In this document: positions 1 through 7,592 of the stretch, piece by piece | Layout of the letters: each line of letters begins with the position of its first letter | How positions within the stretch are numbered: position 1 is the first letter of the stretch | Source: DASQFY01 sp036397815 | GTDB taxonomy: Bacteria; Chloroflexota; Limnocylindria; QHBO01 | Length of the DNA: 26,531 nucleotides | NCBI GenBank assembly: GCA_036397815.1 | Contig: DASWIE010000075.1 | Coordinates: 1-26,531 of the forward strand | Reading direction: 5' to 3' | The notes under the pieces: model-generated | Told to the model about the DNA's origin: nothing | The model's database searches: none | The model's input: the letters and a program-made list of their open reading frames with translations, nothing else | Position numbers and translations under genes: made by a program

Positions 1-2
1 CA

Positions 3-49
3 ACGGTACGGCTTTCTCGCTTTGCAGCCGAACGATCGGGCCGTACCGT
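3..49. repeat. 10-bp perfect inverted repeat upstream of the first gene
   Basis: ACGGTACGGC at 3-12 is matched exactly by GCCGTACCGT at 40-49, leaving a 27-base loop. No T tract follows on either strand, so it does not look like an intrinsic terminator for the plus-strand gene. It could be a regulatory palindrome or the terminator stem of a gene outside the window; the sequence does not say which. Confidence 0.45.
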
Positions 50-120
50 GGCCCGACTCGGCCGATCCCGAGTGGGCACAGGTTGGCCACGGCGCGTGCA
101 TGGAGGCAACTGGTCGACCG

Positions 121-1455
121 ATGGGCCCTTCGCGACAGCGCGGATCTCACGTGCTCGCCGTGGCGGCGACGTTCGCCGTCGTGGCAGGGTCGCTGTCGAG
201 CGGCCAGGCGGCACGAGCGGCGACCGGCGATTCGGTCCTCCTGAATGAGGCGCTCGTCAGCCACACCGGCGCCGACACGACCGAGTTCGTAGAGTTGTAT
301 GGGACGCCGGGCGCGTCGCTCGCCGGGCTGGCCCTGCTCGCCGTGGAAGGCGACAGCTCCCAGAGCCCGGGCATGGTGGATTTCCGTCTCGACTTCGCCG
401 TGACGGCACACCTCGGGGGCAATGGCTTCTACCTCGTCGGGAACCCGGATGGGCTGGATGACCCACCATATGGCGTGACACCCGATGTCGCGATCGACAT
501 CGATGAGGCCGTCGAGCAGATCTTCGAGAACCAGAGCCAGACGCTGGCGCTCGTCGAGGCGGCAACCGCCCCGGCGGTCGGCAGCCCGCTCACCGGCGGC
601 GAAGTCGTTCGCGACGCGGTTGGCGTGACCGATGCCGGGCCCGCTGATCAGTTCTTCTTCGGCGTTCCGCCGAATCCTCCGGTCGTGGTCGGGCCAGACG
701 CTGCCGGATTCTTGCCGCCCGGGGTGGGGCGCTCGCCGCCGGGCTGGGACACCGACTCGCTCAGCGACTGGGTCATCACGAGCAACAACCTGGACGCAAC
801 GCACACGCCGACCCCGGCGTCGCCGTACAACTTCCCGCCGACGGCGAGCTGCGGCCCTCCTGTCAGCACCATTGCGGGCACACCGGTCATCGCGCCGGTC
901 AGTGCCATGGACCCTGACGGCATCATGGTGAGCTTCTCGCTCCTGGTCGCACCCCCCGCCAGCGCCGTGTCGATCAGCAACGTCGTTCCAGCGTCAGCGC
1001 CCGGCGGCGCGGCGACCGCGGATGTGACGGTCGGCAGCGCCACTCCCGCCGGGAGCTACGACGTGACCGTCACCGCCACCAACGGCGAAGCCACGCCGCA
1101 GCAGGCCAGCTGCCAGCTCGCCGTGACCGTTGAGCCGGCGCCCACGCCCACCCCGACCCCCACACCGGAGCCGACACCCGTGCCGTCCGATCCAACGCTG
1201 GATGCGCTCCAAGGGATGCTCGACGCGTACGTGACCGCAGGCGACGTCGCGGCCGGAAAGGCGCACCTGCTTGCCGACCGGCTGGCGCGGGTGGCACGCT
1301 TTCTGGCGAATGGAGACCCCGCCGCCGCCCAGGCACAGCTCTTGGCACTCGCCAACCAAGTGATGGGTATGAGCCCGAGCTGGGTGGCTCCCGCCGCTGC
1401 TGAGGCAATGGCGACCATGGCGCACGCCGTGGCGGCGAGCCTGTCCGCCGACTAG
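121..1455 (+). CDS. Secreted lamin-tail / Ig-like / FIMAH domain protein
   Basis: Exported protein of about 444 residues with no recognisable catalytic domain. After a basic N-terminus (MGPSRQRGSH) comes a hydrophobic signal segment ending near GQAARAA. A lamin-tail-type (LTD) beta domain follows (LNEALVSHTG, TEFVELYG). Next is an Ig-like domain bounded by two cysteines (TASCGPP and ASCQLAV), a Pro-Thr linker (PTPTPTPTPEPTP), and a C-terminal FIMAH-type helical domain (LDAYVTAGDV, AAAQAQLLALANQV). The order matches its downstream neighbour, but the nuclease core is absent. The function is unknown; an extracellular binding or surface role is inferred. ATG 121 is preferred because it has GGAGG at 102-106 and the GACCG-ATG context seen at other starts here. 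ATG 100 and TTG 22 are alternatives. Confidence 0.72.
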   Translation: MGPSRQRGSHVLAVAATFAVVAGSLSSGQAARAATGDSVLLNEALVSHTGADTTEFVELYGTPGASLAGLALLAVEGDSSQSPGMVDFRLDFAVTAHLGGNGFYLVGNPDGLDDPPYGVTPDVAIDIDEAVEQIFENQSQTLALVEAATAPAVGSPLTGGEVVRDAVGVTDAGPADQFFFGVPPNPPVVVGPDAAGFLPPGVGRSPPGWDTDSLSDWVITSNNLDATHTPTPASPYNFPPTASCGPPVSTIAGTPVIAPVSAMDPDGIMVSFSLLVAPPASAVSISNVVPASAPGGAATADVTVGSATPAGSYDVTVTATNGEATPQQASCQLAVTVEPAPTPTPTPTPEPTPVPSDPTLDALQGMLDAYVTAGDVAAGKAHLLADRLARVARFLANGDPAAAQAQLLALANQVMGMSPSWVAPAAAEAMATMAHAVAASLSAD

Positions 1456-1481
1456 CGGCCTCTCCCAACGTCAAATCTTCG

Positions 1482-1522
1482 AAAAGGGCACGTCCCCCGC
1501 GAGCGCCTGGACGTGCCCTTCT
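1482..1522 (+). terminator. Rho-independent terminator-like hairpin
   Basis: AAGGGCACGTCC (1484-1495) and GGACGTGCCCTT (1509-1520) form a perfect 12-bp stem with a 13-base loop. It is flanked by an A run on the left and a weak T/C end on the right, and starts 28 bases after the first gene's stop. It probably separates the two paralogous secreted-protein genes transcriptionally. Confidence 0.75.
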
Positions 1523-1609
1523 ACGGGCATCGGGTGGCATTGCAACGCTCGGCTTGCTAGGGTGGACGGAGACTCGAGCCGGTCCTGAGCCACCGGTCAC
1601 ACCTGCCGT

Positions 1610-1615
1610 AAGGAG
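1610..1615 (+). promoter_or_regulatory. Ribosome binding site that decides the nuclease start
   Basis: AAGGAG lies only 3 bases before GTG 1619 but 9 bases before ATG 1625. The spacing favours ATG 1625. Confidence 0.6.
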
Positions 1616-1624
1616 CCTGTGACA

Positions 1625-4600
1625 ATGCTGCTCGCCACTTCACTCCAGAGCCGTCGACTGCTCGCCGCCGCATTGACCGGGAGCCTGTTCGCTGGACTTG
1701 CGACTGTTGCGACGATCGCTCCGGTGCGCGCGGCCACAGCGGTCTTCCTCAACGAGATTCACTACGACAACACGGGAACCGATGCGGGCGAGGCGATCGA
1801 GGTCGCCGGCCCGGCGGGGACCGACCTGACCGGTTGGAGCATCGTCCTGTACAACGGGGCGAATGGCGCGGTGTACGACACTGACGCCTTGACCGGCGTC
1901 ATCCCCAACCAGCAGAACGGCATGGGGACGGTCTCGCTCTCCTATCCGGTGAACGGCATCCAGAACGGCAGCCCAGATGGGATCGCGCTGGTGAACGGCA
2001 CCACGGTGGTCCAGTTCCTCAGCTACGAGGGCACATTCACCGCCGTCGGCGGCCCAGCCAACGGCCTGATGAGCACGAGCATCGGCGTCTCAGAGAACGG
2101 CTCCGAGCCGCTCGGCCAGTCGCTCCAGCTGGAGGGCGCCGGGCTCTCTTACGAGGCCTTCACCTGGGCGGCACCTGCGACGTCGAGCTTCGGCGCGGTC
2201 AACGCCAACCAGGCCTTCTCGGCGGCGTCGCCGGTCATCGCGTCCTGCGGCGCCACCCTCACCGCGGCAGCCGGCTATCCGGCCACCCGACAAGTGACCG
2301 CCTCTGACGGGGACGGCATCGTCACCCAGATCGTCATCGACGAGGTGACACCGGATCCGACGCCCGGCACCATTGCCATCGGGCCAACCACTCCCGCGAC
2401 GAGCGGTGGCGGTACCGCATCCGCAGTGGTCACCGTGGATGCCGCCACGCCGGCGGGCACCTACACGGTCGGCGTGGTGGCGACGAACAACGACCCGACG
2501 CCGCAGAGTGACGACTGCACGCTGACGGTCACCGTGTCCGACATCCTGACCATCGGCGCCGTGCAAGGGTCGGTGGGCGACGCCGTCGACGGCGCAACGC
2601 ATCGCTCGTCGTTCGCGCCAGCATCGGGCAACGGGACGGGACAGGCCGTCTTCGTCCGCGGTGTGGTGACGCAGAAGACGTTGGCCCGCACGTCAGCTGG
2701 CGCCAGCCAGTTCGGAATCTTCGTGCAGAACAGCAGCGCCACCGATGACAGCGATCCGAATAGCTCGGATGGCATATTCGTCTTCATGGGCGGCTTCGCC
2801 GACATCCTGCGCCTGTACGGTGGACCCGCCTACCTGCCTGCGGTCGGCGACGAGATCGTGCTGCGAGGGTCGGTCGTGGAGTTCTTCAGCCTGACCGAGC
2901 TCTCCAGCCCGCGGCTGGTGGCGATCACCGACACCGCCGTGGACATCGGCACCGAGATCGTGACCACGGAGGCGGGCCCACCGGACCTCCTGGCGGACGC
3001 GAACCGCTTCTGGGAGCGGCACGAGGGGATGCGCTTCCACGTCGACGCGGACAGCCACGTCGTGGCGGCGCGCGACGTCTTCCCGTCCACGGCGGACGGA
3101 GAGATATGGGTCATCCGCGGCGATCACGACATCGTCGACCGCGTCAACCCGTATGAGCGTCTCGTGTACCGGGATACCCATCCGCTCGATGACATCGGTC
3201 CGGTCGGCAGCTTCGACAACGGCAACGGCATGCGCATCCTGCTGACCAGCCACGGCCTCAAGGCCCTGGGCAACCTCAGCACCCTGATCGCGCCGGCGCG
3301 CACGTACGACACGATCACCAACGAGCTGACGGGCGGCCTCACCTTCGCCTTCAGCAAGTACTCGATCGAGGTCGAGCAACAGCCGGTGCTGGTGAATGGC
3401 GTCGACCCAGCCCTCAACGCACCGCCGGCGGCGGCCGAGGATGGCGTGGAATTCGCCACATCCGACTACAACGTTGAGAACCTGTACGACTTCCGCGACG
3501 ACCCGTTCGACGGGTGCGACTTCGCGGGCAACCTCGGCTGTCCCGGCGTCAACCCGCCCTTCGACTACGTGCCCGCCTCGGAGGCGGCCTACCAGAATCA
3601 TCTCGTCGACCTGGCCAAGCAGATTGCCGGCCCGATGCACGCGCCGGACCTGCTCATGATCCAGGAGGCCGAGGACCAGGACATCTGCGCCGTCTCCGCG
3701 GGGACGCTCTTCTGTGGGGCGACCGATGACGCCGACGGGAAGGCGGACACGCTTCAGGAGCTGGCGCTGGCGATCAGCGCCGCCGACGGCCCGACCTATG
3801 ACGTGGCGTACGACCGCGACGGCGCCGACGATCGCGGCATCGTGTCGGCCTTCCTGTTCCGGACCGACACGGTGGAACTGCTGCCGGCGGATGCAACCGA
3901 CCCGGTGCTGGGGTCGTCACCCACGATCAACTACCGCGGGACGCCGCTTGGGTACAACGCGGACGTCTCGAACCCGAAGGTCCTCAACGCCGACCTGCCC
4001 AGTGACGTCAGCCTCGACACCGGCGTGGACGGCAGCAACGTCTACACCCGGCCGCCGCAGGTCGGGCACTTCCGCATCTGGCGCGATGGAATCGGTATCA
4101 GCGTCTTCACCGATCTGTACGCCATCAGCAACCACTTCAGCAGCACGCCGGACGCTCGGGTGGGCCAGCGCACCGAGCAGGCCGCCTATAACGCGGCGAT
4201 CGTGGCCGCCCTTGCAGACGCCGGCGCCGACCGCGTGATCAGCGCCGGTGACTTCAACGTCTACCCGCGGCCCGACGACCCATTCGCCCCGGGCCAGCTC
4301 TGGGGCTGCACGCCGCTGCCCTGCTCGGTCGGAGAATCCGACCAGCTGAAGCCGATGTACGACGCCGACTTGAACAATCTGTGGGATACGCTGGTTGCGG
4401 AGGTGCCGGCGAGCGCGTACAGCTACAACTTCGTCGGCATGGTCCAGACGCTCGACATGCAGTGGGCGACCGACGCGCAGTTTGCTGACCTCGTGCAGGT
4501 CCGCGCCGGCCACTTCAACGCCGACTTCGCAGCCGATTACGACGGCGATGTGGCGCGTGGCGCGTCGGACCATGACCCACAGCTGGCGCGCTGGTTCACC

Positions 4601-4861
4601 GACGTCACCTTCGACCGGCTCGCGGACCTTGCGCGCTACTACGGCGAGACGGGGCAGATCCACCAGGTCGCCCAGGCCGACGCGTTGGCCGCCCGTGTCG
4701 CGCGGGCGCAGCGCTTCTGGGACGCGGACAAACAGGGAGCCTTCGCCTCACAGGTGCAGGCGATCCACGATCAGCTCGACGACTGGTCGGGCGGCCAAAT
4801 GGACCCGACCGCGGCGGAGGCGTTCGGGGCGGAGCTCGATCGGTTGGTGGCGATGCTCTAA
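1625..4861 (+). CDS. Secreted multidomain nuclease (LTD, Ig-like, endonuclease/exonuclease/phosphatase, FIMAH)
   Basis: About 1078 residues. A signal peptide (SRRLLAAALTGSLFAGLATVATIAPVRA) leads into a lamin-tail domain (LNEIHYDNTGTDAGEAIEVAG) and an Ig-like domain bounded by ASCGAT and DDCTLTV. Next is an OB-like segment typical of ExeM/NucH nucleases (VFVRGVVTQK, QFGIFVQN). The EEP catalytic core shows its expected motifs: YNVENLYD, the metal-binding Glu in MIQEAED, SAGDFNVYP and the terminal SDHDP. The tail is a FIMAH-type helical domain (LADLARYYGETGQI). Family knowledge suggests Mg-dependent extracellular DNA/RNA degradation, for nutrient phosphate or biofilm DNA; the exact substrate is inferred. 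It ends in a 4-base overlap with the convergent ureohydrolase gene. No clear promoter was seen, although a TAGGGT element lies at 1558-1563. Confidence 0.85.
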   Translation: MLLATSLQSRRLLAAALTGSLFAGLATVATIAPVRAATAVFLNEIHYDNTGTDAGEAIEVAGPAGTDLTGWSIVLYNGANGAVYDTDALTGVIPNQQNGMGTVSLSYPVNGIQNGSPDGIALVNGTTVVQFLSYEGTFTAVGGPANGLMSTSIGVSENGSEPLGQSLQLEGAGLSYEAFTWAAPATSSFGAVNANQAFSAASPVIASCGATLTAAAGYPATRQVTASDGDGIVTQIVIDEVTPDPTPGTIAIGPTTPATSGGGTASAVVTVDAATPAGTYTVGVVATNNDPTPQSDDCTLTVTVSDILTIGAVQGSVGDAVDGATHRSSFAPASGNGTGQAVFVRGVVTQKTLARTSAGASQFGIFVQNSSATDDSDPNSSDGIFVFMGGFADILRLYGGPAYLPAVGDEIVLRGSVVEFFSLTELSSPRLVAITDTAVDIGTEIVTTEAGPPDLLADANRFWERHEGMRFHVDADSHVVAARDVFPSTADGEIWVIRGDHDIVDRVNPYERLVYRDTHPLDDIGPVGSFDNGNGMRILLTSHGLKALGNLSTLIAPARTYDTITNELTGGLTFAFSKYSIEVEQQPVLVNGVDPALNAPPAAAEDGVEFATSDYNVENLYDFRDDPFDGCDFAGNLGCPGVNPPFDYVPASEAAYQNHLVDLAKQIAGPMHAPDLLMIQEAEDQDICAVSAGTLFCGATDDADGKADTLQELALAISAADGPTYDVAYDRDGADDRGIVSAFLFRTDTVELLPADATDPVLGSSPTINYRGTPLGYNADVSNPKVLNADLPSDVSLDTGVDGSNVYTRPPQVGHFRIWRDGIGISVFTDLYAISNHFSSTPDARVGQRTEQAAYNAAIVAALADAGADRVISAGDFNVYPRPDDPFAPGQLWGCTPLPCSVGESDQLKPMYDADLNNLWDTLVAEVPASAYSYNFVGMVQTLDMQWATDAQFADLVQVRAGHFNADFAADYDGDVARGASDHDPQLARWFTDVTFDRLADLARYYGETGQIHQVAQADALAARVARAQRFWDADKQGAFASQVQAIHDQLDDWSGGQMDPTAAEAFGAELDRLVAML

Positions 4862-5778
4862 CGGCGGGCCATGGCGCCGACGAGGCGCATCAGCAGCCGG
4901 ACGACGACCAGGCTCGAAAGGCCGTTCGTATCCAGGGACGGCACGAGCTCGGTGAAGGCGGCGCCCACGACGCGACACCGAGTGGCCACGCCGCCCAGCA
5001 GGTCAGCGGCCTGGTCGTAGGTCAGGCCGCCGGGTGCGGTCCCGCTCACGGCCGGCAGCACGGCCGGATCCAGCCCGTCGCAGTCGAAGGCGACGAAGAC
5101 CGATGCGTCCGCCGCCAGCCGCTCGGTCAGCCACGGGACGCCCCGCTCGCCGAGCTCGCGGGCGGTGACCAGCAGGTTGCCGGCCTGCCGCGCGTCGGCC
5201 ACGTCCTCGGGGCGGGCGCTGCCGACGCCACGCAGGCCGACCTGCACGATCTGCCCGACGTGGCCGAGCTCCGCCGCGCGGCGCATCGGCGAGGAGTAGC
5301 CCTCGCGCACGCCTTCCACCTCGTGCCGAAAGTCGAGGTGGGCGTCGACCTGGAGGACGGTCAGCGGCCCATGGCCGGCGTAGGCGCGCAGCACGGGAAT
5401 CGGGATCGAGTCGTCGCCGCCGAGCACCAGCGGCACCACGCCAGCGGCAAGGAGGGACGCGACCGCCGCTTCCGCGCGCTCGAGGTTGCCTGGACCGTCG
5501 TCCGGCCGCCCGTCGACGTCACCGGCGTCGACCAGGCGGAACGCCGAATCGGGAGGCAGCGTCGGTCCATCCAGGTCGAAGTCGTGGTTGCCGACGAACG
5601 GGGCGAGCCGCTGCGAGCGGGCGCGGATCGCCGCCGGCGCCTCGGCGCAGCCGGCGGTCAAGCCCGGGTCGGGGTAGGAAACGCCGTGCGGGATGCCCAG
5701 GATCGCCGCATCTGCCGCACCCGCCGGCATCGTGGCCGGCTCGACCCGCGGCAGGCCCAGAAACGAGCCGGCCGTCAC
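4858..5778 (-). CDS. Agmatinase/arginase-family ureohydrolase
   Basis: A 306-residue member of the binuclear metal ureohydrolase family, which hydrolyses guanidino compounds to urea plus an amine. Visible motifs are GGDDS (120-124), DAHLD (145-149), FDCDGLDP (231-238) and the Glu in FTELVP (277). The classical first motif is GGDHS, where His binds one metal; here Asp123 takes that place. The region expected to carry the proton-shuttle His reads EGYSSPMRRA. From memory, GGDDS with a GVREGxSSxMRRA stretch recurs in an agmatinase-like subfamily, so this need not be inactivating. The substrate (agmatine, guanidinobutyrate, guanidine or another) cannot be assigned. The start is GTG 5778, which overlaps the fur-family stop as GTGA, so translation is probably coupled. 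The stop codon overlaps that of the convergent nuclease gene. Confidence 0.85.
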   Translation of the reverse strand: MTAGSFLGLPRVEPATMPAGAADAAILGIPHGVSYPDPGLTAGCAEAPAAIRARSQRLAPFVGNHDFDLDGPTLPPDSAFRLVDAGDVDGRPDDGPGNLERAEAAVASLLAAGVVPLVLGGDDSIPIPVLRAYAGHGPLTVLQVDAHLDFRHEVEGVREGYSSPMRRAAELGHVGQIVQVGLRGVGSARPEDVADARQAGNLLVTARELGERGVPWLTERLAADASVFVAFDCDGLDPAVLPAVSGTAPGGLTYDQAADLLGGVATRCRVVGAAFTELVPSLDTNGLSSLVVVRLLMRLVGAMARR

Positions 5779-6245
5779 CCGGCGGCCGCCCGACGGCAGC
5801 GCGCGCATCGGCCCACGACGGTGACGTGGGTGAGGTCGACCTCGAAGCCATCCGCGTCGCGGATGGCGCTGATGATGCCCTCCGCCTGACGCTCGCCGAT
5901 CTCCCAGCGTCCGCCGCAATCGGCGCAATGCAGGTGGCCGTGATCGGCCAGCGGAGCGACGTGGAACTCTTCGCGACCGTCGGGGCCATGGCCGTGGCGC
6001 ACCAGCCCCAGCTCCTCCAGGACGTCGAGCGTCCGGTACACCGTCGAGGGGATGGTGCGGGGGTCAAACTGCCGGCAGCGTTCGATCAGCTCCGCGCTGG
6101 TCACGTGGCCGGCCGACGAGGCGAGCGCGTCGACCACGGTCCGTCGTTGCGGCGTCCACCTCAGCCCACGCTCTCGGAAGCGCTCCGGCAGGCCGGCCCA
6201 TAGCTCGCTGCCCGGCGCCTCGCTGATTGATTCGAGCGTGCTCAT
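5775..6245 (-). CDS. Fur-family metalloregulator (Fur/Zur/Nur type)
   Basis: 156-residue metal-dependent repressor. The N-terminal winged helix contains the family sequence RWTPQRRTVVDAL and the recognition region STVYRTLDVLEELGLV (about 67-82). The dimerisation half has a His cluster (DHGHLHC, 101-107) and two CxxC pairs (C107/C110 and C147/C150) that would bind structural zinc. The sensed metal (Fe, Zn, Ni or Mn) cannot be read from sequence. The divergent Ni/Co-type permease favours nickel, cobalt or zinc over iron. It is the first gene of a two-gene unit with the ureohydrolase. The start ATG 6245 has GACCG immediately before it and TATACT nine bases upstream, so the 5' leader should be very short. 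The operator just upstream implies autoregulation. Confidence 0.93.
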   Translation of the reverse strand: MSTLESISEAPGSELWAGLPERFRERGLRWTPQRRTVVDALASSAGHVTSAELIERCRQFDPRTIPSTVYRTLDVLEELGLVRHGHGPDGREEFHVAPLADHGHLHCADCGGRWEIGERQAEGIISAIRDADGFEVDLTHVTVVGRCARCRRAAAG

Positions 6246-6254
6246 CGGTCGTTC

Positions 6255-6282
6255 AGTATACGCACGTGGCGGCTTACTGCAA
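6255..6282 (-). promoter_or_regulatory. Promoter of the fur-family / ureohydrolase operon
   Basis: Read on the minus strand, TTGCAG (6282-6277) and TATACT (6260-6255) are separated by 16 bases. The -10 lies nine bases from ATG 6245, giving an almost leaderless transcript. The -35 box lies inside the palindrome at 6278-6291. Confidence 0.65.
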
Positions 6283-6291
6283 TCAATTGCA
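6278..6291. promoter_or_regulatory. Candidate Fur-family operator (6-2-6 palindrome)
   Basis: TGCAAT-CA-ATTGCA is a perfect inverted repeat in the 87-base gap between the divergent fur-family and permease genes. It overlaps the -35 boxes of both predicted promoters. That is the position expected for a repressor controlling both units. The AT-rich dyad is reminiscent of Zur/Fur-type sites, but the half-site does not match a canonical box that I can name. Confidence 0.65.
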
Positions 6292-6315
6292 ATAGCGTCG
6301 AATAGCCCCTAGAAT
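6287..6315 (+). promoter_or_regulatory. Promoter of the Ni/Co permease gene
   Basis: TTGCAA at 6287-6292 and TAGAAT at 6310-6315 are spaced by 17 bases. The -35 box overlaps the right half of the palindrome at 6278-6291. Transcription would start near 6322, followed by GGAGGA before ATG 6333. Confidence 0.7.
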
Positions 6316-6332
6316 CGCGAGCCGGAGGACCA

Positions 6333-7118
6333 ATGACGCAGCTCTTCGCCATTGCCGGCCTCGGCTTTCTGCTCGGCATGCGACACGCGACCGACGCCGA
6401 TCACGTGATCGCGGTCACGACCATCCTGACTCGCAGCCGGCGATTCCTGCACAGCACGATCATCGGTGCCATCTGGGGGCTGGGGCACACCATCACCGTG
6501 CTGCTGGTGGGGCTGCTGATCATCGGTTTCAACGTGGTGATTCCCCCACCGGTGGGGCTGGCGATGGAGTTCGCGGTCGCCATCATGCTGATCCTGCTGG
6601 GGCTGCTGAACCTGACCGGCGCCATGCGTCGCATCACCGAACGGCTGACGCCGCCGGCGCCGCTCCACGGCCACGAGCACGCCCACCTTCACGCGCACCA
6701 GACCGGCGACGAGCTGCACCCGCACGGGCATGCCCACCTGCACGGCCACGGCAGCGACCCCGGCCTGCTGGCGACCTTTGGCTGGTACCAGCTCGCCCGT
6801 CCGCTGGTGGTCGGCCTGGTCCACGGCCTGGCGGGTTCTGCCGCGATCGCCCTGCTGGTGCTGGCCGGCATCTCCGACCCCGGGACGGCGCTGATCTACC
6901 TCGTCATCTTCTGTGCCGGGGTGGCCGCCGGGATGGCGATCCTGACCACCGTCATCGGCCTTCCATTCCTCGTCTCGCGCACGAGGTCGGATCGGATCAA
7001 CCGCTGGCTGACGGTCGGCTCGGGCGTGCTGTCGCTGGCGTTCGGCATCTACCTCGCCTACCAGATCGGCATCGTGGACGGCCTCTTCACCGGCGACTAT
7101 CACTGGGAGCCGGCGTAG
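6333..7118 (+). CDS. NiCoT/NicO-family nickel-cobalt permease with histidine-rich loop
   Basis: 261-residue polytopic membrane protein. The first helix contains GMRHATDADHV (15-25), the HX4DH signature used by nickel/cobalt transporters to bind metal. A cytosolic or periplasmic loop at about 112-139 carries twelve histidines in HxH repeats (LHGHEHAHLHAH, HPHGHAHLHGHG), a plausible metal-binding store. Further helices run through TIIGAIWGLGHTITVLLVG, FAVAIMLILLGLLNL, VLAGISDPGTALIYLVIFCAG and a final helix near LAFGIYLAYQIG. GGAGGA before ATG 6333 supports the start. Some paralogues move other metals or act as exporters, so direction and specificity are not certain. The shared operator with a Fur-family gene argues for metal-responsive expression. 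Confidence 0.88.
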   Translation: MTQLFAIAGLGFLLGMRHATDADHVIAVTTILTRSRRFLHSTIIGAIWGLGHTITVLLVGLLIIGFNVVIPPPVGLAMEFAVAIMLILLGLLNLTGAMRRITERLTPPAPLHGHEHAHLHAHQTGDELHPHGHAHLHGHGSDPGLLATFGWYQLARPLVVGLVHGLAGSAAIALLVLAGISDPGTALIYLVIFCAGVAAGMAILTTVIGLPFLVSRTRSDRINRWLTVGSGVLSLAFGIYLAYQIGIVDGLFTGDYHWEPA

Positions 7119-7121
7119 GCC

Positions 7122-7150
7122 TTCCAATCCACGCCCGCGCACCCTATGCT
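7122..7150 (+). promoter_or_regulatory. Candidate promoter of the DUF6220/DUF2269-like pair
   Basis: TTCCAA (7122-7127) and TATGCT (7145-7150) are separated by exactly 17 bases, in the gap after the permease stop. This suggests that the downstream pair has its own transcript. Confidence 0.45.
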
Positions 7151-7197
7151 CCCCGGCGGACGCCGCCCGGCGCCGAAAATCGTTGCGAGGAGCGCCC

Positions 7198-7584
7198 ATG
7201 ACCCGAGCCCTGCGCATCGCCTACGTGCTGCTTGCCTGGCTCTACCTCGCCGGCCTGGTGACCGTCGCATTCGCCGCCGGCCTTGGCCTGCTGGTGCCGG
7301 ATTCGACCATGGACCTTCACATTGAGTCGGGCTACATCCTGCACCTGGCGCCGATTCTCCTGCTGCTCGCCGCCTGGGGCGCGCGGGTCGGCCGCCCGAC
7401 GATCTGGTGGGTCATCGCCCTGACCGTCTCCGGCCTCATCCAGCCCTTGCTGCCCGCGCTGCGCGAGAGCGTTCCGTTCCTGGCAGCGCTCCACCCCCTG
7501 AACGCGATGGTCCTCTTCTACTTGTCGTTCACCGTCGCCTGGCGCTCGCGCGCGTTCCTGGCCGAACAGCTCGCCACTGCCTGA
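7198..7584 (+). CDS. Small four-helix membrane protein, DUF6220-like
   Basis: 128-residue integral membrane protein with about four hydrophobic helices: IAYVLLAWLYLAGLVTVAFAAG, YILHLAPILLLLAAWGA, TIWWVIALTVSGLIQPLL and a last one around HPLNAMVLFYLSFTVAW. Two histidines fall in or near helices (GYILHLAP and ALHPLNA), which could suggest heme or metal contact, but that is speculation. The resemblance to the DUF6220 family is from memory and the function is unknown. ATG 7198 is chosen because GAGGAG precedes it at a normal distance; an in-frame TTG 15 bases upstream is less likely. The next gene starts eight bases after the stop, so the two are almost certainly co-transcribed. Confidence 0.7.
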   Translation: MTRALRIAYVLLAWLYLAGLVTVAFAAGLGLLVPDSTMDLHIESGYILHLAPILLLLAAWGARVGRPTIWWVIALTVSGLIQPLLPALRESVPFLAALHPLNAMVLFYLSFTVAWRSRAFLAEQLATA

Positions 7585-7592
7585 GGAGACCG

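Noticed and set aside
1540..1563. TTGCAA and TAGGGT as promoter of the secreted nuclease
   Set aside because: The spacing is 12 bases, too short for a normal promoter. The TAGGGT element alone is not convincing.
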